Shown: one piece after another, positions 1-9,926 of the stretch | How positions within the stretch are numbered: position 1 is the stretch's first letter | Layout: each line of letters opens with the position of its first letter | NCBI RefSeq assembly: GCF_001886715.1 | Contig: NZ_CP018082.1 | Coordinates: 1,364,001 to 1,428,000 of the forward strand | Direction: 5' to 3' | DNA: 64,000 nt | From: Nocardia mangyaensis | Lineage (GTDB): Bacteria > Actinomycetota > Actinomycetes > Mycobacteriales > Mycobacteriaceae | Notes under the pieces: generated by a model | Database searches by the model: none | Seen by the model: only the letters and a program-made list of their open reading frames with translations | What the model was told of the DNA's origin: nothing | Translations under genes and position numbers: made by a program

Positions 1-1
1 C

Positions 2-3000
2 CACGAGATCGACAACGCCGCCTCGCGGACCGGCCGCCTGCTCGACGAGGTCGCCGGTGACGCCGAGGCCGTGGCGGCCCGCCGCGCCGAGATCATCGCC
101 GCGCTCGACGCCACCGCCAAGCCCTACTTCGGCGACGTCGCCACCATGACCTACCAGCAGTGGCTGGAACGCTATGTCTCCCTCGCGGTTTCCAGCGACG
201 TGCCGATCTCCTTCGACTGCGGCAGCGACATCGGCGACGCGATCCGCGACGCCACCCGCTCGGACTGGCTCGACATCAGCTGGCGCGACCGGTTCGCGGA
301 GATGATGCGGCGCACCGAATCCCGGCTGCACCCGGTCGACAGCGGCGAGATCCACACCTTCTTCCCCGACGACGAGGCGTTCGAGCATCCGGTCGAGGCG
401 CTGTGCACGCTCAAGAAGCACTACCCGGCCGTCGCCGACACCGTGCTGCACCCGGCCGACGTGCCGTTCTTCGTCGCGCTGTGCAAGACCCCCGGCAAGC
501 CGGTGAACTTCGTGCCCGTCGTCGACGCCGACGTGCGGCGCTGGTGGCGCTCGGATTCGCTGTGGCAGGCCCATGATCCGCGCTACTCGGCCGATCAGGT
601 GTGCATCATTCCCGGCACCGTCGCGGTCGCGGGCATCACCCGGGTCGACGAGCCGGTCGGCGAACTGCTCGACCGCTTCGAGCAGGACACCGCCTACAGC
701 CTGGTCCGCGCGGGCGTCGTCCCGGCGCCGGTGGACGCGCGCCGGGTCGCGGGGCTGGTCACCGGTCCGATCGACACCGTGCTCGCCGCCCCCGATGTGC
801 AGTGGGCCGGACGCACCACCGTCAACCCGGTGCACCGCCTCGGCGATGCCACCGAGTGGATCGTCGAGCAGGGGAGCGCGGTGCACCGGAGCACCGGCGC
901 CACCCTCACCGAAACCGACGGTCCCGAAGCCGAATTCAGCTATGTGGAACTGGCCGTGCCGCTGCTGGGCCGGGATTCTGTGAAGGTCCGGATCACCGTG
1001 CCGACCAGTGTGTACTCCGGTGGCGCTCCGGTGATCACCGAGGCCGATGCCGAGGGCGCCATGTCGGCGCTGCTCGGGGTGGCCGCCGGGCAGGAACTGC
1101 CCGAGGTGAAGGGCGGTGCGGCGCACGTCAATCTGGCCTGGACTCCGGATCTGGTCGCCGACCACGCCGGGGTCACCGGTTCCGGTCTGCCCGACTCGCT
1201 GAGTACCCTCGGTCGCACCGCGCCCGACGTCCTGGTCGGCGCCTGCTGGCCCGCGGTGTTCGCGGTGCTCGGCGCGGCGCGTGCCCCGCACGGCGGCTCG
1301 GTGATCGAGGGCATGCTCGACCTGGTCCACCTGGACCACCAGATCGAGCTGTTGAACGAATTGCCCTCCGAAACCAGCATTCTCGTGGTTCGTGCCGAGA
1401 GCGGCACGGTGGTCGACACCGAGATGGGCCGCGTCGTCGAGGTGACCGTGACGGTCGGCCTGATTCTCGATCAGGGTCTCGCCCCCGCTCCGCTGGCCCG
1501 GCTCGTCGAGCGCTTCGCCATCCGCGGGCGCAACGGCGCCGCCGAGCTCACCGATCCGCCGCGCGCGGCCGGTGCGGTCTCGGCCGAGGCCACCGACACC
1601 CCGCGCCGCCGTCGTCGCGACGTCACCATGGCCGCCCCGCGCGCCATGCACGCCTTCGCCGCGGTCTCCGGTGACCACAACCCGATCCACACCTGCGAGG
1701 CCGCCGCCAAGCTGGCCGGCCTGGGCAGCCCGATCGTGCACGGCATGTGGCTCTCGGCCGCCGCTCAGCACGCCGTGGTCGCGGTGGATCCCGAAAGCTC
1801 CGTTCCCGCACGCACTCTCACCGCCTGGACCACCCGGTTCCTCGGCATGGTCCGCCCCGGCGCGACCGTGGACGTGCGGGTGGAGCGGATCGCGGTGGAC
1901 GCGGGCAGTGAGATCGTCGAGGTCTCCTGCCGGGTCGACGGTGACCTGGTCATGACCGCGACCGGGCGCACCGCCGCCCCGAAGACCGTGTACGCCTTCC
2001 CGGGACAGGGCATCCAGCGCAAGGGGATGGGCCTGGACGCGCTGACCCGCTCGAAGGCGGCCAAGCGAGTGTGGGAGCGTGCTGACGCGCATACCCGTGA
2101 GGCTCTCGGTTTCTCCATCCTGGCGGTGGTGCGCGACAATCCGACCTACCTCAAGGCGCGCGGCGTCGAACACCGGCACCCCGACGGCGTGCTGCACCTG
2201 ACCCAGTTCACCCAGGTCGCCATGGCCACTCTCGGCGTCGCCCAGGTCGCCGAGCTGCGCGAGGCCGGTGCGTTCGTCGAGGGCGCGATGCTGGCCGGGC
2301 ACTCGGTCGGTGAGTACAACGCCCTGGCCGCCGTCGCCGGTGTGCTGCCGCTGGAAGCCGTGCTCGAGGTGGTGTTCCAGCGTGGTTCGGCCATGCACGA
2401 GCTGGTCCCGCGTGATGCGCAGGGCCGCAGCGACTACCGGATGGCCGCCATCCGCCCCTCGCAGATCGGGCTGCCCGACGCCGAGGTCATCGACTTCGTC
2501 ACCGGCATCGGCGAGGCGACCGGCGAATTCCTCGAGGTCGTGAACCTGAACCTGCGCGGCTCGCAGTACGCCATCGCGGGCACCGTCGCCGGACTCGAGG
2601 CGTTGGAGACCGAGATCGACCGTCGCCGTGCCGAATTCGGTGGCAAGCGGGCCTTCATCCTGGTGCCCGGCATCGATGTGCCGTTCCACTCCTCGGTGCT
2701 GCGCGACGGCGTCCCGGAGTTCCGGCACAAGCTCGAGCAGCTGCTGCCCACCGAGGTGGACCCGGCGGTGCTCGTCGGCCGCTACATCCCGAACCTGGTG
2801 CCGCGCCCGTTCTCGCTGGATCGTGAATTCCTCACCGAGATCGCCGCACTCGTGCCCTCGGAGCCGCTGCGCGCGGTACTGGCCGAGTTCGACGCCTGGG
2901 CCGAGCGTGACGCGGAACTGTGCCGGGTGGTGCTGATCGAGCTGCTGGCCTGGCAGTTCGCCAGCCCGGTGCGCTGGATCGAGACCCAGGACCTGCTGTT

Positions 3001-6000
3001 CACCGACACCGCGCACGGTGGACTCGGCGTGGAGCGCTTCGTCGAGATCGGCCTCGGCGCGACCCCGACGGTGGCGAACCTGGCGACCCAGACGCTCAAG
3101 CTGCCCGGCTTCGGCGGGGCCACGGTCGAGGTGGTGAACGTCGAACGCGACGCCGCGGTCGTCTACGCCACCGACACCGATCCCGCACCGGTCGACGACA
3201 TCGAGGAGACCCCCGCCGAGACGCAGGCCGCGCCCGCCGCGGCGGCGGCCCCCGTCGCGGCGGCCCCGGTCGCCACCGGCGGGCCCCGTCCCGACGACAT
3301 CGCCTTCACCGCCGCCGACGCCACCCGCGTGCTCATCGCGCTGTGGACCAAGCTGCGGATGGACCAGATCGGTCCGGTCGACACCATCGAGGGCCTCTGC
3401 GACGGCGTGTCCTCGCGCCGCAACCAGCTGCTCGTCGACCTCGGTGCCGAACTGTCCCTCGGCGCCATCGACGGCGCGGCCGATGCCGACATGGGCGCCC
3501 TCGCGGCCACCGTCGAGCGTCTGGCCCGCACCTACAAGCCCTTCGGCTCGGTGCTCAACGATGCCATCGGCGACCACCTGCGCAAGGTCTTCGGCCCCTC
3601 CGGCAAGCGGCCCGCCGCCATCGCCGACCGGGTCAAGAAGACCTGGGAACTCGGCGACGGCTGGGCCAGCCACGTCACCGCCGAGGTCTCCCTCGGCACC
3701 CGCGAAGGCGCCAGCGTGCGTGGCGGCGACCTCGGCGGACTCGCCGGGGGCGCACTGAGCGACGCTGCCTCGGTCGACGCGGCCATCGACGCCGCTGTGC
3801 AGTCGGTGGCGGCCCGGCGTGGGGTCGCGGTCTCGCTGCCCTCGACCGGCGGCGCGTCCGGCGGCACCGTGGACGCCGCCGCACTGGGCGAGTTCACCGA
3901 GCAGATCACCGGACGCGACGGCGTGCTCGCCACCGCGGCCCGGGTCGTGCTCGAACAGCTCGGCCTCAGCGAGCAGGTCAGCGCGCCCGAGGCGACGCCG
4001 GACACCCTCGTCGACCTCGTCTCGGCCGAACTCGGCACCGACTGGCCGCGCCTGGTCGCCCCCGCGTTCGACGCCCGCAAGGCCGTCCTCATCGACGACC
4101 GCTGGGCCACCGCCCGCGAGGACCTCGCCACAATGTGGCTCGGCGACGACGCCACCACCGCCGAGCAGCCGATCACCGGCTACCTCGGTGCCGGGGAAGC
4201 CGTCGCCGCGCAGGCGAACTGGTGGCGTCAGCGGGCCATGCACGAGGCCCGCTCGGTGCTGGCCGGGATGTACGCCCGGATCGCCGAAGCCGCCCTCGAC
4301 ACCACCGAGCCCGGCCTGTGGTCCGACGACATCGCCGTGATCACCGGCGCGAGCAAGGGTTCCATCGCCGCCGCGGTGACCGGCAGACTGCTCGCCGGCG
4401 GCGCCACCGTGGTGGTGACCACCTCCGGTCTCAACGACGACCGGCTGCGCTTCTACCGTTCGCTGTACCGCGACAACGCCCGCCACGGCGCGGCGCTGTG
4501 GGTGGTCCCGGCGAACATGGCCTCCTACCAGGACCTGGACGCGCTGATCGACTGGGTCGGCACCGAACAGGTCGACAACGCGGGCGGCGCCAAGATCAAG
4601 GTCAAGGACGCGATGACCCCGACGCTGCTGCTGCCGTTCGCGGCACCGCGCGTCGCCGGTGATCTCGCCGACGCCGGTGCCCGCGCCGAAATGGAGATGC
4701 GGGTCCTGCTGTGGTCGGTGGAGCGGTTGATCGGCGGTCTGTCCGCCCTCGGCGCCGACCACGACGTGGACGCGAAACTGCATGTGGTACTGCCGGGTTC
4801 GCCCAACCGCGGCCTGTTCGGCGGCGACGGTGCCTACGGCGAGGCCAAGGCCGCGCTCGACGCCGTGGTCGCGAAGTGGCGGGCCGAGAAGTCCTGGGCC
4901 GCCCGGGTGACGCTGGTGCACGCGCTGATCGGCTGGGTGCGCGGCACCGGGCTGATGGGCCACAACGACCCGATGGTCGAGGCCGTGGAAGCGGCCGGTG
5001 TGCACACCTGGTCGACCACCGAGATGGCCGACGAGCTGCTCAAGTGGTGCACCTCGCGGGCCCGTCAGGTGACCGTCACCAGCCCGCAGCAGATCGACCT
5101 CACCGGTGGGCTCGCCCGCGCCAAGCTCGACCTGCCGGCCCTGGCCAAGCAGGCGCAGGAGGCCAAGGAAGCAGCGAGCGAAGAGAAGGCCGCCACGTCC
5201 GCGACCATCGCCGCGCTGCCCGCGCCGCCGACGATGAGTTCGGCACTGCCCGTGCCGGAATGGGGCGAGGTCACCGCCGACCTGACCGACATGGTCGTCA
5301 TCGTCGGCGCCGGTGAACTCGGCCCGTACGGCTCCGCGCGCACCCGCTTCGAGATGGAGGTCGAAGACCAGCTCTCCGCCGCGGGCGTGCTCGAGCTGGC
5401 CTGGACGACCGGGCTGGTCCGCTGGGAGAACGAGCCCAAGCCGGGCTGGTACGACACCGAATCCGGCGACTTCGTGCCGGAAGCCGACGTGGCGCAGCGC
5501 TACCACGACACCGTCGTGGAACGCTGCGGCGTGCGCCGCTACGAGGACGACGGCGCCATGGCCGACAACGCGGGACCGCTGCTCACCTCGGTCTTCCTCG
5601 ACCAGGACCTGTCGTTCACCGTCGCCGGTGAGGCCGAGGCACGCGCCTTCCACAGCGCCGATCCCGAGCACACGGTGATCACCCCGGTCGAGGGTTCCGG
5701 CGACTGGACGGTCACCCGCAAGGCGGGCACCGAGATCCGGGTGCCGCGCAAGGCCAAGCTCTCCCGCGTCGTCGGCGGTCAGATCCCCACCGGCTGGGAC
5801 CCCACCATCTGGGGCGTCTCCGCCGACATGGCGGCCTCGATCGACCGGGTCGCGCTGTGGAACATCGTCTGCACGGTCGACGCGTTCGTCAGCGCGGGCT
5901 TCAGCCCCGACGAGCTGATGAGCTGGGTGCACCCGAGCCTGGTGGCCAACACCCAGGGCACCGGCATGGGCGGCATGTCCTCGATGCGCTCGCTCTACGT

Positions 6001-7252
6001 CGACAACCTGCTCGGCGAGCCGCGCCCGAACGACATCCTGCAGGAGGCGCTGCCCAACGTGGCGCTCGCGCACGTCGTGCAGGCCTACGTCGGTAGCTAC
6101 GGCGCCATGGTGCATCCGGTCGCGGCCTGCGCCACGGCCGCGGTCTCGGTGGAGGAAGCCGTCGACAAGATCCGGCTCGGCAAGGCCGAGGTCGTGGTCG
6201 CCGGCGGTTTCGACGATCTCGGTATCGAGGGCATCGTCGGCTTCGGTGACATGTCGGCCACCGCCGACTCGGCGGCCATGCGCGCCAAGGGCATCAGCGA
6301 CCGCTACTTCTCCCGCGCCAACGATCGCCGCCGCGGCGGCTTCGTCGAATCGCAGGGCGGTGGCACCGTGCTGCTGGCACGCGGTGACGTGGCGGTGGAG
6401 ATGGGCCTGCCGGTACTCGGTGTGCTCGCCTTCGCCCAGTCCTTCGCCGACGGCGTGCACACCTCCATCCCGGCACCGGGTCTCGGCGCGCTGGGCGCGG
6501 GTCGCGGTGGCAGCGAATCACGGCTGGCGGGCGAACTGCGCAAGCTCGGCGTCACCGCCGACGACATCGCGGTGATCTCCAAGCACGACACCTCCACCGC
6601 CGCCAACGATCCCAACGAGTCGGAGCTGCACGAGCGGCTCGCGGGCGCGCTGGGCCGCACCGAGGGCGCCCCGCTGTTCGTGGTCTCGCAGAAGAGCCTC
6701 ACCGGCCATGCCAAGGGTGGCGCGGCGGCCTTCCAGCTCATCGGCCTGTGCCAGGTGCTGGAGAACGGGGTGATCCCGCCGAACCGGAGCCTGGACTGCG
6801 TCGACGAGAAGATGGCCGACTACCCGCACCTGGTGTGGGCGCGCGAGCCGCTGCGCTTCGGCGAGAAGTTCGCGCTCAAGGCGGGTCTGGTGACCTCGCT
6901 CGGCTTCGGGCACGTGTCCGGTCTGCTCGCGGTGGTCCATCCGCAGGCGTTCCTGGCCGCGATCGACCCCGCCGCGCGCGCGGAGTACCAGGAGCGGGCA
7001 CAGGCGCGTCAGCTCGCGGGCAGGCAGCGTTTCGCCGAGGCCATGTGCGGTGGCACGGCGCTGTACGAGAAGCCCGCGGATCGGCGCCTCGGCGCCGAAG
7101 GCACCCCGGCCAAGCAGATTCGTCAGCTCGAAGCCGACGTGCTGCTCTCGCCGACGGCCCGGCTCGACGGCGACGGTCGCTACCGTGCCGACGGATGGGG
7201 TTGCGGCGCAGGACAGCTCGGTTCGGCTCCGCGTTCCGGCGAAGCGTCGTAG
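2..7252 (+). CDS. fas: Type I fatty acid synthase, 5' truncated by window edge
   Basis: Multifunctional FAS-I that makes acyl-CoAs in the cytosol, which feed membrane lipids and mycolic acid synthesis. The frame is open from the first base, so the true start lies upstream; about 2,417 residues of a roughly 3,000-residue family are present. Visible order fits the bacterial enzyme: end of the enoyl reductase, MaoC-like dehydratase (around 1620-1980), malonyl/palmitoyl transferase with GHSVGE (Ser codon 2303), an Ala/Pro-rich linker (3180-3290), carrier domain with DGVSSRRNQLL (phosphopantetheine serine near 3410), ketoreductase with ITGASKGS (4340), and ketosynthase with Cys at 6128 in HPVAACATA and His codons at 6584 and 6707. 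It lies 11 bp before acpS, whose product should load this carrier domain. Several long frames on both strands here are shadows of its codon bias. Confidence 0.97.
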   Translation, partial: HEIDNAASRTGRLLDEVAGDAEAVAARRAEIIAALDATAKPYFGDVATMTYQQWLERYVSLAVSSDVPISFDCGSDIGDAIRDATRSDWLDISWRDRFAEMMRRTESRLHPVDSGEIHTFFPDDEAFEHPVEALCTLKKHYPAVADTVLHPADVPFFVALCKTPGKPVNFVPVVDADVRRWWRSDSLWQAHDPRYSADQVCIIPGTVAVAGITRVDEPVGELLDRFEQDTAYSLVRAGVVPAPVDARRVAGLVTGPIDTVLAAPDVQWAGRTTVNPVHRLGDATEWIVEQGSAVHRSTGATLTETDGPEAEFSYVELAVPLLGRDSVKVRITVPTSVYSGGAPVITEADAEGAMSALLGVAAGQELPEVKGGAAHVNLAWTPDLVADHAGVTGSGLPDSLSTLGRTAPDVLVGACWPAVFAVLGAARAPHGGSVIEGMLDLVHLDHQIELLNELPSETSILVVRAESGTVVDTEMGRVVEVTVTVGLILDQGLAPAPLARLVERFAIRGRNGAAELTDPPRAAGAVSAEATDTPRRRRRDVTMAAPRAMHAFAAVSGDHNPIHTCEAAAKLAGLGSPIVHGMWLSAAAQHAVVAVDPESSVPARTLTAWTTRFLGMVRPGATVDVRVERIAVDAGSEIVEVSCRVDGDLVMTATGRTAAPKTVYAFPGQGIQRKGMGLDALTRSKAAKRVWERADAHTREALGFSILAVVRDNPTYLKARGVEHRHPDGVLHLTQFTQVAMATLGVAQVAELREAGAFVEGAMLAGHSVGEYNALAAVAGVLPLEAVLEVVFQRGSAMHELVPRDAQGRSDYRMAAIRPSQIGLPDAEVIDFVTGIGEATGEFLEVVNLNLRGSQYAIAGTVAGLEALETEIDRRRAEFGGKRAFILVPGIDVPFHSSVLRDGVPEFRHKLEQLLPTEVDPAVLVGRYIPNLVPRPFSLDREFLTEIAALVPSEPLRAVLAEFDAWAERDAELCRVVLIELLAWQFASPVRWIETQDLLFTDTAHGGLGVERFVEIGLGATPTVANLATQTLKLPGFGGATVEVVNVERDAAVVYATDTDPAPVDDIEETPAETQAAPAAAAAPVAAAPVATGGPRPDDIAFTAADATRVLIALWTKLRMDQIGPVDTIEGLCDGVSSRRNQLLVDLGAELSLGAIDGAADADMGALAATVERLARTYKPFGSVLNDAIGDHLRKVFGPSGKRPAAIADRVKKTWELGDGWASHVTAEVSLGTREGASVRGGDLGGLAGGALSDAASVDAAIDAAVQSVAARRGVAVSLPSTGGASGGTVDAAALGEFTEQITGRDGVLATAARVVLEQLGLSEQVSAPEATPDTLVDLVSAELGTDWPRLVAPAFDARKAVLIDDRWATAREDLATMWLGDDATTAEQPITGYLGAGEAVAAQANWWRQRAMHEARSVLAGMYARIAEAALDTTEPGLWSDDIAVITGASKGSIAAAVTGRLLAGGATVVVTTSGLNDDRLRFYRSLYRDNARHGAALWVVPANMASYQDLDALIDWVGTEQVDNAGGAKIKVKDAMTPTLLLPFAAPRVAGDLADAGARAEMEMRVLLWSVERLIGGLSALGADHDVDAKLHVVLPGSPNRGLFGGDGAYGEAKAALDAVVAKWRAEKSWAARVTLVHALIGWVRGTGLMGHNDPMVEAVEAAGVHTWSTTEMADELLKWCTSRARQVTVTSPQQIDLTGGLARAKLDLPALAKQAQEAKEAASEEKAATSATIAALPAPPTMSSALPVPEWGEVTADLTDMVVIVGAGELGPYGSARTRFEMEVEDQLSAAGVLELAWTTGLVRWENEPKPGWYDTESGDFVPEADVAQRYHDTVVERCGVRRYEDDGAMADNAGPLLTSVFLDQDLSFTVAGEAEARAFHSADPEHTVITPVEGSGDWTVTRKAGTEIRVPRKAKLSRVVGGQIPTGWDPTIWGVSADMAASIDRVALWNIVCTVDAFVSAGFSPDELMSWVHPSLVANTQGTGMGGMSSMRSLYVDNLLGEPRPNDILQEALPNVALAHVVQAYVGSYGAMVHPVAACATAAVSVEEAVDKIRLGKAEVVVAGGFDDLGIEGIVGFGDMSATADSAAMRAKGISDRYFSRANDRRRGGFVESQGGGTVLLARGDVAVEMGLPVLGVLAFAQSFADGVHTSIPAPGLGALGAGRGGSESRLAGELRKLGVTADDIAVISKHDTSTAANDPNESELHERLAGALGRTEGAPLFVVSQKSLTGHAKGGAAAFQLIGLCQVLENGVIPPNRSLDCVDEKMADYPHLVWAREPLRFGEKFALKAGLVTSLGFGHVSGLLAVVHPQAFLAAIDPAARAEYQERAQARQLAGRQRFAEAMCGGTALYEKPADRRLGAEGTPAKQIRQLEADVLLSPTARLDGDGRYRADGWGCGAGQLGSAPRSGEAS

Positions 7253-7263
7253 GCTGCCGCTTT

Positions 7264-7713
7264 GTGACGATTCTCGGTATCGGCTTGGACCTGGTGACCA
7301 TCTCCGAGTTCGCCGAACAGCTGCAACGGCCGGGTACGACCATGCTCAGGGAGAGCTTCACCGCTGGTGAACGCCGCTACTGCCAGAGCAAAGGCACCGA
7401 CCCGGCCCGCAGCTACGCCGCCCGCTGGGCGGCGAAGGAGGCGGTGCTCAAAGCGTGGGCGACCTCGCGGTTCGCGCGTAGCCCACAGATCGGCGACAAC
7501 CCGTATCCGCTGATCGAGGTCGTCAACGACGCCTGGGGCAGGCCGAGCATCAAACTGCACGGCCTGGCCGCGGAGTTCCTGCCCCGAGTCCGCGTCCACC
7601 TGTCGCTGACCCACGACGGTGACACCGCGGCGGCGATGGTGGTGCTGGAAGACCCAGGCGAATTGGCGGACCTGATCGAAGGCCGAGTAGGTCCCGGAGA
7701 ACGCAACACCTGA
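7264..7713 (+). CDS. acpS: Holo-[acyl-carrier-protein] synthase
   Basis: Transfers 4'-phosphopantetheine from CoA to the serine of an acyl carrier domain; next to fas its natural target is the FAS-I carrier domain. The 149-residue product has the AcpS hallmarks: GIGLDLV near the N-terminus (Mg-binding Asp), WAAKEAVLKAW around residues 56-66 (catalytic Glu and Lys), and LSLTHDGDTAAA near the C-terminus. The GTG at 7264 is chosen because it gives the usual MTILGIGLDLV start; the frame stays open upstream inside fas, but that part is a shadow. fas and acpS are almost certainly cotranscribed, the same order as in mycobacteria. Confidence 0.93.
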   Translation: MTILGIGLDLVTISEFAEQLQRPGTTMLRESFTAGERRYCQSKGTDPARSYAARWAAKEAVLKAWATSRFARSPQIGDNPYPLIEVVNDAWGRPSIKLHGLAAEFLPRVRVHLSLTHDGDTAAAMVVLEDPGELADLIEGRVGPGERNT

Positions 7714-7734
7714 TCTCGCCGAACATGGTTAACT

Positions 7735-7770
7735 CGCCGGGAACGTCCAGAACTCGTACCGTTCCCGGCG
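7735..7770. terminator. Hairpin terminator between convergent acpS and TetR gene
   Basis: An 11-bp perfect inverted repeat, CGCCGGGAACG and CGTTCCCGGCG, with a 14-nt loop, sits between the converging acpS and TetR genes. There is no long U tract, as is common in actinobacteria. It could serve both directions. Confidence 0.6.
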
Positions 7771-7779
7771 CAGGCCCGG

Positions 7780-8469
7780 TCAGGCTCGCGATTCCTTTTC
7801 CGCGACAAGCAGATACGCGACCATCAGTCGCTTGAGCTCGGCGACGGCATCGGCATTGGACTGTTCGTCCTGCACCGAGAAATTCAGCATCGAATAAACC
7901 ACGTGCACGAGCACCTCGGCCATCATGGTGCGCCGGGCGCGCGGGGTGCGCGGAGTCAGTGGTCGCAGCATCTGCGAGACCACCTCGGCGAATTCCTTCT
8001 CGTGCAACGCACCCGTGGCCCGGGTGGACGGGGTGGACTGCATGGCCAGCCACACCTCGCGTCGCGAGGGGTCGGTGGTCCACAGATTGGCCAGGTGGTC
8101 GACGAACTGGTTCATGTGCCGCAGCCAGTCCAGCGAGGGGACCTCGCCGTGGAAGTCGGCCAGCTCGCGCGAGACCGCGACCAGGTCCTGGCGATTGAGC
8201 TCGCAGACGATGACGTACTTGTTGGCGAAGAACTGGTAGAGGGTGCCGATCGGCACCTCCGCGCGCTGCGCGACCTCTTCGCAGGTGAACGATTCGAAAC
8301 CCACTTCGACCAGCAGTTCCCGGGAGGACTGCAGGAGCGCGTCGAACTTGCGCTTGCTGCGCTCCTGGGTGGGCCGCTTGCGCGGCATCAGCTCCTGCGG
8401 ATCGTCCTGCAATTCCAGCGCAGGGTCCGGACGGTTCTTCGGGGACCGGGCCTGCGCGTGTACTTCCAC
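7780..8469 (-). CDS. TetR/AcrR family transcriptional regulator
   Basis: A 229-residue one-component repressor. The DNA-binding domain starts near residue 35 with TQERSKRKFDALL and contains the helix-turn-helix CEEVAQRAEVPIGTLYQFF. The C-terminal half is a ligand and dimer domain with no recognised ligand. The GTG at 8469 is plausible as a leaderless start because a TAGCCT -10 element ends 6 nt before it; an ATG at 8388 (MPRKRPTQER) is the alternative. It converges on fas-acpS and is divergent from the DUF7159-like gene. Control of that neighbour or of fas is possible but is inference only. Confidence 0.85.
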   Translation of the reverse strand: MEVHAQARSPKNRPDPALELQDDPQELMPRKRPTQERSKRKFDALLQSSRELLVEVGFESFTCEEVAQRAEVPIGTLYQFFANKYVIVCELNRQDLVAVSRELADFHGEVPSLDWLRHMNQFVDHLANLWTTDPSRREVWLAMQSTPSTRATGALHEKEFAEVVSQMLRPLTPRTPRARRTMMAEVLVHVVYSMLNFSVQDEQSNADAVAELKRLMVAYLLVAEKESRA

Positions 8470-8474
8470 CCATC

Positions 8475-8515
8475 CAGGCTAGCGGTATACACACAGCAGT
8501 GACACGGGCATACCG
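8475..8515 (-). promoter_or_regulatory. Promoter and inverted repeat upstream of TetR gene
   Basis: On the minus strand a TAGCCT -10 hexamer (8475-8480) lies 6 nt before the GTG start at 8469, which suggests a leaderless transcript. An inverted repeat CGGTAT (8483-8488) and ATACCG (8510-8515) overlaps the likely -35 region and could be the autoregulatory operator. Confidence 0.4.
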
Positions 8516-8647
8516 ACAGCGTGTCAACAACTGGGAGAGATTCCACCCATCCGCATCGTGACCGGTGACGAATCATCAGATGAGCGTGCGTGCATCCGCA
8601 CGCTTCTTCGCGGTGAAATCTCACCGTAATCGACCTATCGCGACGAG

Positions 8648-9883
8648 ATGGGGGCGTTTTTCGGCATGACTGTGGCAGCGGAATCTGTGGTAACTCTCGG
8701 CGTCAGTACCGAGCGGGGCGCCGTGCACGCGGTGGCCTTCGCCGCGTCGGGCGGCACCCTCACCGATCGGATGCTCCTGCGGCGCACCGTGCGTGCGGGC
8801 GGGGACGGCAAGGCGGAGGTGGCCGCGGCGGTACGGACCGCGCTGGACGCCCTGGCCGCCGAGCTCGACGACGAGTACGAGATCGCCGGGGTGGCAGTGA
8901 GTTACCGCGATGCCGCCGAGCGGCGCGCGATCGTCACCGGGCTGGCCGACACCCCGTGGCACACCGCCTCGCTGGTCTCGGCCAAGTCGGCACACCTGTT
9001 CGTCGCCGGGGCGATGACCTGGCTCGACGAGTTCGACAATCTGCTGGTCTACGAAGCGGTTCCGGGCCACCAGGCGATGACGCTGCTCGACCCGGGCCGC
9101 CATCGCGTGCTCGCCGCCTCCGGCCAGACCGGCGCACCCACCCCCGACGCGTTGCGCACCGGGGTGTCGGCGGCATGGGACCAGTTCGACGCCGCCTCGG
9201 TGCGCCCCGGCGCGGTGGTGCTCATCGGTTCCTCCGCCGACGCGCCCGCGGTGCGCGAGGCGGTCAGCGGGTTCGGCGTTCCGGTGCTGCCGTGTCGGTT
9301 GGCGCCGTTCGCACCGGCCGCGGGTGCCGCGCTGGTCGCGCTCGGTGACGCGATCGACGTGCCCGTCGCCCTCGCACCGCGGACCAAGCGCGGAACCGCG
9401 CTCGTCGCCGCGGCGGCGAGCGTGCTCGCGGGTGGACTGGTCGCGGGTGGTTCGTACGCGGTACTGAACGCCGGCACGCCCGTGGTCGACAACACCGCGG
9501 TGTCCTCCGAACCGGGTGCCGGGCCCGCGAGCCCGGCGCCGCTGCCGACCATGCGCGAAGCGGCGGACTCCGGTTCGGCCGGTGGCGTCGGGGGTGGGAG
9601 CGGCCTGCAGGTGAGCCCGGCGGGCGAGCCGGGCGAGGCGTCGCCCTACGAGCACATGTCGCCGAATCCGCAGCTGGTCGACCCGAGCCGCTTCCCGCTG
9701 GATTACCCCACGCAGCTGTACGGCGACGCGCCACAGGACGAACCGCTGCCGCTCGAGCCCGCTCCCGTCGAGCCGGAGACCCCCGTGATGGCCCCGGTGT
9801 TGCCCGGTACCGGCATTCCGCTGAGTATGCAGCCCGCGCAGGCGGTCGTGCCCGAGGGCGGTCTGTCCCAGTCCGCCGACTGA
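8648..9883 (+). CDS. DUF7159-like single-pass membrane protein with Pro-rich tail
   Basis: A 411-residue protein of unknown role. The N-terminal half begins with VVTLGVSTERGAVHAVAF and resembles the ASKHA-like fold of mycobacterial DUF7159 proteins, a tentative match made from the pattern. A hydrophobic helix around residues 255-275 (ALVAAAASVLAGGLVAGGSY), preceded by Arg/Lys, should cross the membrane. The last 130 residues are rich in Pro, Ser, Gly and Glu and probably lie outside the membrane. An internal ATG at 8666 is an alternative start. The gene stands alone between a TetR gene and an ABC exporter. Confidence 0.75.
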   Translation: MGAFFGMTVAAESVVTLGVSTERGAVHAVAFAASGGTLTDRMLLRRTVRAGGDGKAEVAAAVRTALDALAAELDDEYEIAGVAVSYRDAAERRAIVTGLADTPWHTASLVSAKSAHLFVAGAMTWLDEFDNLLVYEAVPGHQAMTLLDPGRHRVLAASGQTGAPTPDALRTGVSAAWDQFDAASVRPGAVVLIGSSADAPAVREAVSGFGVPVLPCRLAPFAPAAGAALVALGDAIDVPVALAPRTKRGTALVAAAASVLAGGLVAGGSYAVLNAGTPVVDNTAVSSEPGAGPASPAPLPTMREAADSGSAGGVGGGSGLQVSPAGEPGEASPYEHMSPNPQLVDPSRFPLDYPTQLYGDAPQDEPLPLEPAPVEPETPVMAPVLPGTGIPLSMQPAQAVVPEGGLSQSAD

Positions 9884-9892
9884 TCGACCGCA

Positions 9893-9921
9893 CGGGCCGC
9901 GCGGTGCTCCCGCGCGGCCCG
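9893..9921. terminator. Strong hairpin terminator between convergent genes
   Basis: A perfect 12-bp inverted repeat, CGGGCCGCGCGG and CCGCGCGGCCCG, with a 5-nt loop, falls exactly in the 43-bp gap between two converging genes. It most likely terminates transcription from both sides. Confidence 0.75.
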
Positions 9922-9926
9922 CCGTC

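Noticed and set aside
2920..4662. 580-aa plus-strand frame inside fas
   Set aside because: Arg/Gly/His-rich shadow of the fas frame caused by GC-biased third positions; no start signal, no protein-like pattern.
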